Assembly: GCF_000375585.1 (NCBI RefSeq)
Contig: NZ_AQWP01000001.1
Coordinates: 62,001 to 126,000, forward strand
Length of the DNA stretch: 64,000 bases
Direction of reading: 5' to 3'
Source of the DNA: Sinorhizobium meliloti 4H41
Lineage (GTDB): Bacteria; Pseudomonadota; Alphaproteobacteria; Rhizobiales; Rhizobiaceae
The position numbers and the translations under genes were made by a program. How positions within the stretch are numbered: the first letter of the stretch is position 1; every line of letters begins with the position of its first letter. The notes beneath the pieces are model-generated. The model had not been told where the DNA came from, did not search any database, and worked only from the letters and a program-made list of their open reading frames with translations. This document shows, piece by piece, positions 25,746-35,852 of this stretch.

Positions 25746-26870
25746 ATGCCCCACAAGGTCTTTCTCACACGCCTGAAACTGAGCGACTTTCGCAACTATG
25801 CAACGCTGGCGCTCGACCTCGACCAGCGTCATGTGGTGCTGACCGGCGAGAACGGCGCGGGTAAAACCAATCTGATGGAGGCGGTCTCCCTTCTTTCGCC
25901 CGGGCGCGGCTTGAGGCGCGCTGCCTATGCGGATATCGCCCGGGTCGGCGCCGCCGATGGTTTCTCGATCTTCGCCGCCGTCGACGGCATGGAAGGTTCG
26001 GTGGAGATCGGCACCGGTACTCAAGGGACCGAGGAGGGGCAATCACGGCGCCTCAGACTCAACGGCACTGCGGCCCGCACGGTCGACGAACTCACCGATC
26101 ACCTCCGGGTGCTCTGGCTCACGCCGGCGATGGATGGCCTCTTCACCGGCCCTTCCGCCGACCGCAGGCGCTTTCTCGACCGGCTGGTGCTGTCGCTCGA
26201 TCCCGGGCACGGCCGGCGCGCCAGCGAGTTCGAGCGCGCCATGCGCAGCCGCAACCGGCTACTCTCGGAATTCCGACCCGATCCCGCCTGGCTGTCGGCC
26301 ATCGAGCGCGAAATGGCCGGGCTCGGCATCTCCATGGCGCTCGCCCGTCAGGAGATGCTTGGCCTGCTCTCGGCCCTCGTCGAGCGAAGCCGGAGCGATG
26401 GGACCTTTCCGTCCGCAAGCCTGTCGCTCGCCGGCTTTCTCGATGACTGTGCAGGTATTCCCGCCTTTGAACTCGAAGAGCGCTATCTGGCAATGCTCGC
26501 CGAAGGCCGTGCCCGCGATGCGGCCGCCGGCCGCACGCTCGACGGGCCGCACCGCACCGATCTCCTGATCCGCCACCGGGAAAAGGACATGGAGGCAGAG
26601 CGTTGTTCGACCGGCGAGCAGAAGGCGCTGCTCGTCGGTCTGGTTCTCGCGCATGCACGGCTCGTCGGGGATATGACCGGCCACGCCCCGGTGTTGCTGC
26701 TCGACGAAATCGCCGCCCATCTCGATCGGGGACGCCGTGCCGCCCTCTTCGATCTGGTCGACGGGCTCGGCGGCCAAGCCTTCATGACGGGCACCGACCG
26801 GGCGATGTTCGACGCCCTTGGCGAGCGGGCTCAATATCTGGCCGTTGCAAACGGCCGCGTTTCCGGGTGA
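25746..26870 (+). CDS. recF: DNA replication and repair protein RecF
   Basis: The 374-residue SMC-like ATPase loads RecA at gaps with RecO and RecR. It has Walker A GENGAGKTNL (about residues 35-44), the ABC-type signature CSTGEQKALLVGLVLAHARL and Walker B VLLLDEIAAHLD. The start MPHKVFLTRLKLSDFRNY at 25746 matches the family N-terminus; a longer frame runs back over the orfA promoter. Here recF is followed by moeB rather than by gyrB, and it is separate from dnaA-dnaN, as in other Rhizobiales. Confidence 0.95.
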   Translation: MPHKVFLTRLKLSDFRNYATLALDLDQRHVVLTGENGAGKTNLMEAVSLLSPGRGLRRAAYADIARVGAADGFSIFAAVDGMEGSVEIGTGTQGTEEGQSRRLRLNGTAARTVDELTDHLRVLWLTPAMDGLFTGPSADRRRFLDRLVLSLDPGHGRRASEFERAMRSRNRLLSEFRPDPAWLSAIEREMAGLGISMALARQEMLGLLSALVERSRSDGTFPSASLSLAGFLDDCAGIPAFELEERYLAMLAEGRARDAAAGRTLDGPHRTDLLIRHREKDMEAERCSTGEQKALLVGLVLAHARLVGDMTGHAPVLLLDEIAAHLDRGRRAALFDLVDGLGGQAFMTGTDRAMFDALGERAQYLAVANGRVSG

Positions 26871-26908
26871 CATAGAGCGCCGTCCGCGAAAATTAAATGG
26901 AGACGCCA

Positions 26909-27673
26909 ATGACGACCGATGCGACGCTCGCTCCTTCGGAGATCGCGCGCTACGCACGCCACATCGTGCTGCCGGAGATCGGCGGCCCGGGGCAGCAGAA
27001 ACTCAAGGCCGCGCGCGTGCTCGTCATCGGCGCGGGCGGGCTCGGCGCGCCGGCTCTGCAATATCTCGCGGCCGCCGGTGTCGGCACGCTCGGGATCGTC
27101 GACGATGACGTGGTCTCGTTGTCGAACCTGCAGCGTCAGGTGATCCACGCCACCGCCGATATCGGGCGGCCGAAGGTCGAGAGCGCCGCCGCGGCGATCG
27201 ACGCCCTCAATCCACATGTGAAGGTCATGACGCACGCGCTCAGGCTGGACCCCGAAAATGCCGATGCGCTCTTGCGCCAATACGATCTCGTCGTCGACGG
27301 GTCGGATAATTTCGATACGCGTTATCTCGCCGCCGATACGGCCGCGGCGGCAGGCGTGGCGCTCGTCACCGGTGCCGTCGGACGCTTCGACGGCTCGGTC
27401 ACCGTGCTGAAGCCCTACGAGACCGATGCCGAGGGGCACCCGAATCCCTCCTACCGCGATCTCTTCCCGGAGCCGCCGCCGCCGGGCACCGTGCCGAGCT
27501 GCGCCGAAGCGGGCGTCCTGGGCGCGCTCACCGGCGTCATCGGCACGCTGCAGGCGATGGAAGCGATCAAGCTCGTCACCGGCATCGGCGAGCCGCTGGT
27601 CGGCCGTCTGCTGCTCTACGATGCGCTCGCCGCCCGGTTCGACACGATCCGCTATCGGCGCGGCACGCGTTGA
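26909..27673 (+). CDS. moeB: Molybdopterin-synthase adenylyltransferase (MoeB/ThiF family)
   Basis: The 254-residue E1-like enzyme adenylates the C-terminus of a small sulphur-carrier protein such as MoaD. Features are the nucleotide motif VIGAGGLGAP, SLSNLQRQVIHATADIGRPK, the catalytic Asp in DGSDNFDTR and the crossover segment SCAEAGVLG. The two CxxC zinc pairs of E. coli MoeB are missing; the first position reads SYRDLFP. The start at 26909 follows GGAG by six bases. It begins 38 bases after recF. Confidence 0.88.
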   Translation: MTTDATLAPSEIARYARHIVLPEIGGPGQQKLKAARVLVIGAGGLGAPALQYLAAAGVGTLGIVDDDVVSLSNLQRQVIHATADIGRPKVESAAAAIDALNPHVKVMTHALRLDPENADALLRQYDLVVDGSDNFDTRYLAADTAAAAGVALVTGAVGRFDGSVTVLKPYETDAEGHPNPSYRDLFPEPPPPGTVPSCAEAGVLGALTGVIGTLQAMEAIKLVTGIGEPLVGRLLLYDALAARFDTIRYRRGTR

Positions 27674-27680
27674 GCACGCC

Positions 27681-28151
27681 ATGAAGACGGTTCGCATCGA
27701 CGCCAGCTTCGATCGTTACGAGGAGTTGCTGTCGCTGATCCGTGCGTCCTTCGCCTATATGGACAGCCGCATCGATCCGCCCTCCTCGGCCCATGCGCTG
27801 ACGGCGGCCTCCCTTAACCGGAAAGCAAGAGACGAGATCGCCTTCGTGGCCGTCGCCGGGCGTGAGCTCCTGGGCTGCATCTTCTGCAAGCCGGAAGCGG
27901 ACTGTCTCTATATCGGCAAACTCGCCGTCGCTCCCGGCTTCCAGGGAAAGGGAGTAGGACGGATGCTCATCGCCGCCGCCGAGGAAACGGCGCGCGGTCT
28001 GGGCCTGCCTGCGCTGAGGCTTCAGACACGCATCGAGCTCACCGGGAACCAGGCCGCTTTTGCGGCTTTGGGCTTCGTGGAGACGGCGCGAACCGCCCAT
28101 CCAGGCTTCACCCGCCCGACCTCGGTCGATATGCGCAAAGTGCTCAGCTAA
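27681..28151 (+). CDS. GNAT-family N-acetyltransferase
   Basis: The 156-residue protein has the acetyl-CoA binding motif A as LAVAPGFQGKGVGRMLI (about residues 93-109) and the final beta strands FAALGFVETAR. The acyl acceptor cannot be inferred. It starts 7 bases after the moeB stop codon and is probably co-transcribed with it. Confidence 0.85.
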   Translation: MKTVRIDASFDRYEELLSLIRASFAYMDSRIDPPSSAHALTAASLNRKARDEIAFVAVAGRELLGCIFCKPEADCLYIGKLAVAPGFQGKGVGRMLIAAAEETARGLGLPALRLQTRIELTGNQAAFAALGFVETARTAHPGFTRPTSVDMRKVLS

Positions 28152-28262
28152 ATCGCGATGCTTTTGGGTCGGGTCGATCTAAAAACACGACCGTGATCGG
28201 TTCCACGAAGTTGAGACGCGGGATGCGGGCGGAAACCGCACACGTTTTTCCTCATCCCGCTC
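28152..28262. repeat. Dispersed hairpin repeat, copy A
   Basis: About 110 bases closely matching 47502-47613. Shared blocks are GTTGAGACGCGGGAT, CGGGCGGAAA and CCGCACAC followed by TTTTCCT. The core is enclosed by complementary arms GCGGGATG/CATCCCGC (28219-28260). The core also matches the array at 14.0 kb although its arms differ. Confidence 0.75.
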
Positions 28263-28268
28263 TTTTCC

Positions 28269-28925
28269 TCATTCCGCTCCAGGGCCGAGGTGTGGGGAGG
28301 TATCGCCGCGAGCCGGCACCCGCCGGAAGCCCGCAAAGAGAGACTGGAGCGCTTCGCTCCCCTGGGCCACGAGGTCGAAGCGACGGCCGAACAGCAGCCA
28401 TTCGGTACAAAGCCCCATCATCATCCAGCGCAGGGCCCGTGCCGCGGTCGGCGGCGCCCAGTGCTCCTGCAACTGGCCCCTTTCCAATGCCCGGGCGAAG
28501 GCAAGCTCCAGAAGGGCATCGTGGCGCTCCTCGATCTCGCGCTGGCGCACGAGAACGGCGGACATGTCATTGTCGTAGTCGCAGCGCAGCATGATCGCGA
28601 GAATGCGCTGCCGCTGCTCGTCCGCGGCCAGGGTCGTCAACCAGTCGCTGGTCGCGCTCTCGACGATGGCGAGCGTGTCGAAGGCTTCCGTTTCGATCTC
28701 GCGTGCGATCATGTCTTCGTGAGGCAGCGGCACGGCCTCGTAAAGGGCGAGGAAGAGATCCGTCTTGTTGGCGAAATGCCAGTAGATGGCGCCGCGGGTG
28801 ACGCCTGCCTCCTTCGCCACTTCCTCGAGCGTCGTATTGGGAACGCCCTTCTTGTAGAACATCCGCTCGGCGGCACACAGGATCTTCTGTCTTGTGGCCT
28901 CGGCGTCGGCCTTGGTTCGGCGCAT
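28269..28925 (-). CDS. TetR/AcrR-family repressor of the RND efflux operon
   Basis: The 218-residue protein opens MRRTKADAEATRQKIL and carries the AcrR-type helix-turn-helix TTLEEVAKEAGVTRGAIYWHFANK (about residues 30-55). An AcrR-like ligand-binding domain follows (about 85-200). It lies downstream of the pump genes on the same strand, 64 bases after the RND gene, with a strong hairpin between. That position favours coupled, attenuated expression. The dyad upstream of the pump operon is its likely target. Confidence 0.88.
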   Translation of the reverse strand: MRRTKADAEATRQKILCAAERMFYKKGVPNTTLEEVAKEAGVTRGAIYWHFANKTDLFLALYEAVPLPHEDMIAREIETEAFDTLAIVESATSDWLTTLAADEQRQRILAIMLRCDYDNDMSAVLVRQREIEERHDALLELAFARALERGQLQEHWAPPTAARALRWMMMGLCTEWLLFGRRFDLVAQGSEALQSLFAGFRRVPARGDTSPHLGPGAE

Positions 28926-28947
28926 CTATTCAAATTCTCCTTCGGCG

Positions 28948-28981
28948 ACGGCCCGCCCGCCGCCCTAGGCGGGCGGGCCGT
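28948..28981 (-). terminator. Strong hairpin between RND gene and tetR
   Basis: Perfect 14-bp stem (28948-28961 with 28968-28981, arms made of GGCCCGCC repeats) and a 6-base loop. There is no T-tract on the minus strand, so it probably attenuates or stabilises the pump message rather than fully terminating it. Confidence 0.5.
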
Positions 28982-28989
28982 CTTCGATA

Positions 28990-31900
28990 TTATTCGGCCG
29001 GGCTGGCGGTTTCGGATGCTGGCTTGGCCGCCTCCGGCGCCGCTCTTCCGCGTTCGAAGATCTTCATCACGAACACGAAGAAGACCGGGACGAAGAAGAT
29101 CGCCAGCACCGTCGCCGAGATCATGCCGCCCATGACTCCCGTGCCGATGGCGCGCTGGCTGCCGGAACTTGCGCCCGTCGCGATCGCCAGCGGCAGGACG
29201 CCGAGGGTGAAGGCGAGCGAGGTCATCAGGATCGGCCGGAAGCGCAGATGCGCAGCCTCCAGTGTCGAGTCGATGAGCGACTTGCCCTGTTCGCGGAGTT
29301 CCTTGGCGAACTCGATGATCAGGATCGCGTTCTTCGCCGAAAGCCCGATGATCGCGATCAGGCCGACCTTGAAGTAGACGTCGTTCGGCATGTCCCGCAT
29401 CGTCACGGCAAGCACGGCGCCGATGACGCCGAGCGGCACGACCATGATGACCGAGACCGGAATGGACCAGCTCTCATAAAGCGCCGCCAGGCACAGGAAG
29501 ACGAGCAGGCAGGAGAGCGCAATCAGGAGCGGCGCCTGCGAGCCCGACTGGATTTCCTGCAGCGACTGCCCCGTCCATTCATAGCCGAAGCCCGCCGGAA
29601 GCTGGGCCACCAGGCGCTCCATCTCGGCGATCGCATCGCCGGAGGAGTAGCCGGGCGCGGCCTCGCCGCTGATGCGGACCGCCGGATAACCGTTATAGCC
29701 CACCGTTTGCGTCGGCGCCTTGACCCATTCCACGTCCGCAAAGGCCGAAAGCGGAACCATGCCGCCATTGGAGTTGCGGACGTTCAGGTTCAGGAGATCC
29801 GCCGTCTGCATGCGCTTCGTTTCGTCCGCCTGCACCGTCACGCGCTGCATGCGGCCGGCATTCGGGAAGTCGTTGACATAGGACGAGCCGAGATTGGTCG
29901 AGATGGTCGAGTTGATGTCGGCAAAGGTCACGCCGAAGGTATTGGCCTTCTCGCGGTCGATATTGACGCTGACCTGCGCCGCATCGGGCATGCCCTCGAA
30001 GCGGACCCCCGTCAGGACCTTGCTCTGGGAGGCGAGGCCGAGCAGCTGATCGCGCGCTTGCGCCAGCGCCTCTTGACCGAGACCCGCACGGTCCTGCAGG
30101 CGGAAAGAAAACCCGCCGGTCGTCCCGAGCCCCTGGATCGCCGGAGGCGACAGAGCGAAGCTGATCGCATCCTTGATCTGACTCATGGCCATCGTGGCGC
30201 GGCCGGCGATCGACTGGGCGGAGTTGTCAGCATCGCGCTCGCTCCAGTCCTTGAGCGTCACGAAGGCGAGCCCCGCATTCTGCCCGCTCCCGAAAAAGGA
30301 GAAGCCGTTGATCGCCACGATCGTGTCGACCGCCTTTTCCTGGCCGAAGATGGTCTCGGTCTGCTCGATCACCTCCGTGGTGCGGTTTGCAGTCGCTTCC
30401 GAAGGCAGTTGCATCATCACGATGACGAAGCCCTGGTCCTCGTCCGGCAGAAAGGACGAAGGAAGCTGGAGAAAGGCCCAGCCGAGGCCGGCAAGCAGCG
30501 CGAGATAGATGACCATGAAGCGGCCGGTCCGCCGGACGATGCCCCCGACGGCGCGCGTGTAGCCGTGCGACGTCCGGTCGAAACCGCGATTGAACCAGCC
30601 GAAGAAGCCACGCTTGGCGTGATGGTGACCCTTCGGAACCTGCTTGAGGAAGCTTGCGCAAAGCGCCGGCGTCAGCGACAGCGCAAGCAGCGCCGAGAAC
30701 AGGATCGAGACGACCATGGTAAGACTGAACTGGCGGTAGATCACGCCGACGGCGCCCGGGAAGAAGGCCATCGGGATGAACACCGAAGCCAGCACCAGGG
30801 TGATGCCGATCACCGCACCGGTGATCTGCTTCATCGCCTTGCGGGTTGCATCCTTCGGAGTGAGCCCTTCTTCCGACATGATACGCTCGACGTTCTCGAC
30901 CACAATGATCGCATCGTCGACGAGAATGCCGATCGCCAGCACCATGCCGAACATCGTCAGCACGTTGATCGAGAAGCCCATCGCCAGCATGACGGCGCAG
31001 GTGCCGAGCAGGGCGACCGGCACGACGATGGTGGGAATGATCGTATAGCGGACGTTCTGCAGAAAGAGGAACATTACCAGGAAGACGAGGCCGACTGCCT
31101 CGACGAGGGTGTGCAGCACCTTCTCAATCGACACCGCGACGAAGGGCGAGGTGTCATAGGGGACCGAATATTCGAGCCCTTGCGGGAAGAACTCCGCGAG
31201 CTCGTCCATGCGCGCCTTGATCGCTGCCGAGGTCGACATCGCGTTGCCGCTCGGAGAGAGCTGCACGGCGATGGCCGCCGAGGGGCTGCCGTTGAGGCGG
31301 GTGGAGAAGGTGTAGCTTTCGCCGCCGATCTCGAGGCGCGCGACGTCGCGCAGCCGCACGGCGGAGCCGTCGGCATTCGCCCTCAGCACGATGGCACCGA
31401 ATTCCTCCGGGGTCGAAAGCTGACCCTTGATGACGACCGGAGCGGTGACCTGCTGCGTGATCGGATTCGGCTGGGCGCCGATCGAGCCCGAGGCGATCTG
31501 GGCGTTTTGAGCCTGGATCGCTGCCGTGACGTCGGCTGCCGTCAGGTTGAGGCCGAGCATCTTGTCGGGATCAAGCCAGACGCGCATCGAGCGCTCGGTC
31601 GCAAAGAGCTGGGCGCGTCCGACGCCGGGCACGCGCTGGATCTCGCTGAGCACGTTGCGGCTGAGATAGTCGCCAAGCCCGATCGCGTCCATCGAACCGT
31701 CGGTCGACGTGAGCGAGATGATCAGCAGGAAGCCGGCGCCGGCCTCGTCCACCTGCACGCCTTGCTGCCTGACGGGATCGGGCAGGCGCGGTTCGACGCG
31801 CTGCACCCGGTTCTGAATGTCGACCGAGGCCTGGCTTGGATCGGTGCCCGGCTGGAAGGTGGCGTCGATCGAGACCGAGCCGGAGGAGCTGGTCGACGAT

Positions 31901-32136
31901 TCGAAGTAAAGCAGCCCCTCGACGCCGTTCAGCTCGTCCTCGATCAGCCGCGTGACGCTCTGATAGGTGTCCTGCGAGGAGGCGCCGGGATAGTTGGTAT
32001 TGATCGATATCTGCGGCGGTGCGACATCCGGATACTGCGAAACCGGCAGGAGCGGGATAGCGATGATGCCGGCGATCATGATGAAGATCGCCACCACCCA
32101 GGCAAAGATCGGCCTGTCTATGAAAAAACTGGGCAT
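28990..32136 (-). CDS. RND multidrug efflux pump inner-membrane subunit (HAE1/AcrB type)
   Basis: The 1048-residue protein has the AcrB layout: one N-terminal helix (PSFFIDRPIFAWVVAIFIM), a large periplasmic loop, helices 2-6, a second loop, helices 8-12. Helix 4 carries the proton-relay pair in GILVDDAIIVVENVERIM, and helix 10 its counterpart Lys in GLSAKNAILIIEFAKE. GAVIGITLVLASVFIPMAFFPG is also a family block. It exports hydrophobic compounds by proton antiport together with the adaptor encoded 10 bases upstream and an outer-membrane channel encoded elsewhere. Confidence 0.95.
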   Translation of the reverse strand: MPSFFIDRPIFAWVVAIFIMIAGIIAIPLLPVSQYPDVAPPQISINTNYPGASSQDTYQSVTRLIEDELNGVEGLLYFESSTSSSGSVSIDATFQPGTDPSQASVDIQNRVQRVEPRLPDPVRQQGVQVDEAGAGFLLIISLTSTDGSMDAIGLGDYLSRNVLSEIQRVPGVGRAQLFATERSMRVWLDPDKMLGLNLTAADVTAAIQAQNAQIASGSIGAQPNPITQQVTAPVVIKGQLSTPEEFGAIVLRANADGSAVRLRDVARLEIGGESYTFSTRLNGSPSAAIAVQLSPSGNAMSTSAAIKARMDELAEFFPQGLEYSVPYDTSPFVAVSIEKVLHTLVEAVGLVFLVMFLFLQNVRYTIIPTIVVPVALLGTCAVMLAMGFSINVLTMFGMVLAIGILVDDAIIVVENVERIMSEEGLTPKDATRKAMKQITGAVIGITLVLASVFIPMAFFPGAVGVIYRQFSLTMVVSILFSALLALSLTPALCASFLKQVPKGHHHAKRGFFGWFNRGFDRTSHGYTRAVGGIVRRTGRFMVIYLALLAGLGWAFLQLPSSFLPDEDQGFVIVMMQLPSEATANRTTEVIEQTETIFGQEKAVDTIVAINGFSFFGSGQNAGLAFVTLKDWSERDADNSAQSIAGRATMAMSQIKDAISFALSPPAIQGLGTTGGFSFRLQDRAGLGQEALAQARDQLLGLASQSKVLTGVRFEGMPDAAQVSVNIDREKANTFGVTFADINSTISTNLGSSYVNDFPNAGRMQRVTVQADETKRMQTADLLNLNVRNSNGGMVPLSAFADVEWVKAPTQTVGYNGYPAVRISGEAAPGYSSGDAIAEMERLVAQLPAGFGYEWTGQSLQEIQSGSQAPLLIALSCLLVFLCLAALYESWSIPVSVIMVVPLGVIGAVLAVTMRDMPNDVYFKVGLIAIIGLSAKNAILIIEFAKELREQGKSLIDSTLEAAHLRFRPILMTSLAFTLGVLPLAIATGASSGSQRAIGTGVMGGMISATVLAIFFVPVFFVFVMKIFERGRAAPEAAKPASETASPAE

Positions 32137-32146
32137 GATTTCGGTC

Positions 32147-33370
32147 TCACTTCACTTCGGTGCCGGGCTTTTCGCCGGCATCTGCCGAAGCGCTGGCCTG
32201 TTCGGGCGCGGGCTTTGCGTTCGGGTTCCAGTCGGAAGGCTGCACGGGCGCGCCCGGGCCGACTTTCTGGAAACCCTCGACTATGACCTTTTCGCCGGGT
32301 TTCAGGCCGGAGGTCACCTGCCAGCGCTCGCCGACGGTGCGTCCGAGCGTGACGTTGCGGAATTCAACCTTGTTGTCGGCATTCACGACATAGACCTGCG
32401 ACTGCCCGGCATTGTTGCGCTGCACGGCCTGTTGCGGGACGGTGATCGCGTCCTTTTCCAAACCCTGCTGGATCTGGACGCGGACATACATGCCCGGCAG
32501 CAGATCGTTGTTCGGGTTGGGGAATTCGCCGCGCAGCGTCACCTGGCCCGTCGTCGCGTCGACGGCGGCTTCGGAGAAGAGCAGCCTGCCCTTGAGGGCG
32601 TAGGGCGTCCCGTCGTCGAGGATCAGCTGAACTTCGGCCTCGTTGTTGGCGCTCATCCACTGGCCGTCCTTGAGCGCCTTGCGCAGGCGGATCAGATCCG
32701 TCGCCGACTGGGTGAAATCGGCATAGATCGGGTCGAGCTGCTGGATCATTGCAAGGTTCTGGGTGTCGTTGGTGTTGACGAGCGCGCCTTCGGTGATCAG
32801 CGCCCGGCCGATCCGGCCGCTGATCGGAGCCGTGACGTTCGTATATTGCAGATTGAGCTTGGCCTCGGCGAGCCCTGCCTCGGCGATGCCGACATCGGCC
32901 TCGGCCTGGGCGAGGGCCGCGATCGCATCGTCGTACTGCTGCACGGCGGTGACCTGCGCCTCCTTCAGTCGCGACTGGCGGTCGGCCGTCCGCTTGGCCT
33001 GATCGACCACCGCCTGAGCGCGCTTCAGCGTCGCCGCGGCGCTGTCCACCTTGACCTGGAACGGTGCCGGGTCGATGCGGTAGAGCACGTCGCCTTCCTT
33101 GACCATGGTGCCCTGCTCGAACACGCGCTCGACGACGATGCCGGAGATGCGCGGGCGGACCTCGGCGATGCGGGTGGCGGTGATGCGGCCGGGCAGTTCG
33201 TTGGTGATCGGCAGCGGTTCCGCCTTCGTCGTGAAGACGGCGACCGGCGACGGCGGAGGGGCGGCAGCCGCTGCCTGCTGTTCTTCGTTCTTCTGGCAGC
33301 CCGCGAGAAAAATCACGGATGCCAGCGCGGCGGCCAATATCGGTCGGTTCATGCGCATCGCAATGTCCAT
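32147..33370 (-). CDS. RND efflux periplasmic adaptor (AcrA-type lipoprotein)
   Basis: The 407-residue membrane-fusion protein begins with a lipoprotein signal ending LAGC, so it is anchored by lipid to the inner membrane. A lipoyl half-motif (RPRISGIVVERVFEQGTMVKEGDVLYRIDP), a coiled-coil hairpin (about residues 110-175), the second lipoyl half (LQYTNVTAPISGRIG), and beta-barrel domains follow. It joins the RND pump to a TolC-type channel. ATG codons at 33370, 33358 and 33352 are all possible. It is first in the operon adaptor-pump-tetR. Confidence 0.92.
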   Translation of the reverse strand: MDIAMRMNRPILAAALASVIFLAGCQKNEEQQAAAAAPPPSPVAVFTTKAEPLPITNELPGRITATRIAEVRPRISGIVVERVFEQGTMVKEGDVLYRIDPAPFQVKVDSAAATLKRAQAVVDQAKRTADRQSRLKEAQVTAVQQYDDAIAALAQAEADVGIAEAGLAEAKLNLQYTNVTAPISGRIGRALITEGALVNTNDTQNLAMIQQLDPIYADFTQSATDLIRLRKALKDGQWMSANNEAEVQLILDDGTPYALKGRLLFSEAAVDATTGQVTLRGEFPNPNNDLLPGMYVRVQIQQGLEKDAITVPQQAVQRNNAGQSQVYVVNADNKVEFRNVTLGRTVGERWQVTSGLKPGEKVIVEGFQKVGPGAPVQPSDWNPNAKPAPEQASASADAGEKPGTEVK

Positions 33371-33476
33371 ATTGTCAAAGGACCGGCCGCAGTCGCGGCG
33401 TTTCGCAAGCGCTGCGCGGTCCAAAAGTGAGGTGAAGCGGAGCCGGTATCGGCGTGGAAAATACCGGAAAGCTAAT

Positions 33477-33494
33477 ATACAGACGCCAATGTAT
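33477..33494. promoter_or_regulatory. Putative TetR/AcrR operator upstream of the efflux operon
   Basis: ATACA (33477-33481) and TGTAT (33490-33494) with an 8-base spacer, in an AT-rich patch about 110 bases before the adaptor start. The half-sites equal those of the tetR/VOC operators at 3.1 kb, with one extra spacer base. Confidence 0.5.
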
Positions 33495-33639
33495 GTTAAT
33501 TTCTGCCGCAGTGCAACAGAGTTTCGACGCGCCGGCCCGGGAGGTAAAAAAAGGACGAGTCGCAACGGTTTCGGCGTTGCGGGTCGCGGTGATCACGCAG
33601 GTGTGATTCGGGCCGAAGCTGTTTCAGGGGGCAAATCGG

Positions 33640-33744
33640 CCCCTCATCCCGCTGCCGTGACCTTCTCCCCGCCAGCGGGGAGAAGGAAAACAGGGGGACC
33701 GTCTGCGCCACGATGCCATGCCCCGCGTGCGGGGAGCGGGCAAT
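33640..33744. repeat. RIME-like intergenic element
   Basis: CCCCTCATCCCGC opens the element. A perfect 12-bp hairpin follows, CCTTCTCCCCGC/GCGGGGAGAAGG (33661-33686), and then a short CCCCGC/GCGGGG hairpin (33721-33734). The same modules recur at 44275-44417. Confidence 0.7.
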
Positions 33745-33760
33745 CACACCGGCGCTTCTC

Positions 33761-34771
<1,011 letters not shown>

Positions 34772-34787
34772 GTGTCGCCCTCTTGGG

Positions 34788-35852
34788 TTAAAGCTCGACC
34801 GGCTTGCCGGTGCGCACACTCTCGTCGGCGGCGAGGCAGATCTTCAGCGACTGCACCGCATCGTCCATGTGCCGGCCGAGATCGATGTCTTCTCGTATGG
34901 CCTTGAGCACGAAGGCCTGCTCGCGCTCGCAAAGCTCCTGGTGGCCGGGCTCGCCCTCCATCACCAGGTCCTCGTCGGATTTCAGGAACCGGCCGTCCGG
35001 TCCCGTCGCGGCGCTGTGCACGCGGATGACGGACGTTTTCGTGTGCACGTCGATGTCGTCCGATTTGGCGTTCTGATCCATGACGATCGACACGGAGCCG
35101 TTCGGAGACATCACGTCCTTCACGAAAAAGGCCGTCTCGGAGATCATCGGGCCCCAACCCGCCTCGTACCAGCCCACAGAGCCGTCCTCGAAGATCACCT
35201 GCAGATGCCCGTAATTGTACATATCCGCGGCGATCTCGTTCGAGAGCCTCAAGCCCATGCCGCGCACCTCGACGGGCCTGGCATCGGTGATCTGGCACAT
35301 GACGTCGACATAGTGGACGCCGCAATCGACGATCGGCGGTGTCGTCTGTATCAGCGACTTGTGCGTCATCCAGGTCGGGCCGCTCGACTGCTGGTTCAGG
35401 TTCATGCGGAAGACAAAGGGCCCTCCGAGCTTGCGGGCTTCCGCGATCAGCCGCATCCAGGACGGGTGGTGGCGCAGGATATAGCCGACGACCAGCTTGC
35501 GGCCGTTGGCCCGGGCGCAGGCGACGACGCGCTCGGCGTCGGCGACCGTCGTTGCCAGCGGCTTCTCCACGAAGACGTGGGCTCCCGCCTCCATCGCCAT
35601 CACCGCGTAGTCCGCATGCGTGTCGGAATAGGTGTTGATCGAGCAGAGCTCGGGCTTCAGCGCGGCCAGCGCCTCCGGGAACGACGGCAGGATCTCGTAT
35701 CCTGCCAGAGCCTCGGGCAGCGCCACCTTCGATCGGTTGACCAGCCCGGCGATCTCGAAGCCGGGGTTCTGATGATAGGCGAGCGCGTGGCTGCGGCCCA
35801 TATTGCCGAGCCCGGCGCTGAGCACGCGGATCGGGGGTGCGGATGAATTCAC
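34788..35852 (-). CDS. Gfo/Idh/MocA-family oxidoreductase
   Basis: The 354-residue NAD(P)-dependent enzyme has an N-terminal Rossmann fold ([18 protein letters not shown]), the EKP motif in [11 protein letters not shown], and a C-terminal alpha/beta substrate domain with [10 protein letters not shown]. Relatives oxidise or epimerise sugars, inositols and amino-sugar derivatives. It starts with GTG that overlaps the permease stop codon (GTGA). It sits between a permease and the ATPase of the importer, so its substrate is probably the imported sugar or a derivative; which one is unknown. Confidence 0.88.
   Translation of the reverse strand: MNSSAPPIRVLSAGLGNMGRSHALAYHQNPGFEIAGLVNRSKVALPEALAGYEILPSFPEALAALKPELCSINTYSDTHADYAVMAMEAGAHVFVEKPLATTVADAERVVACARANGRKLVVGYILRHHPSWMRLIAEARKLGGPFVFRMNLNQQSSGPTWMTHKSLIQTTPPIVDCGVHYVDVMCQITDARPVEVRGMGLRLSNEIAADMYNYGHLQVIFEDGSVGWYEAGWGPMISETAFFVKDVMSPNGSVSIVMDQNAKSDDIDVHTKTSVIRVHSAATGPDGRFLKSDEDLVMEGEPGHQELCEREQAFVLKAIREDIDLGRHMDDAVQSLKICLAADESVRTGKPVEL

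Noticed and set aside
29248..32286. 1012-codon open frame antisense to the RND pump gene
   Set aside because: Composition is Arg/Asp/His-rich shadow sequence opposite a well-supported AcrB homologue.
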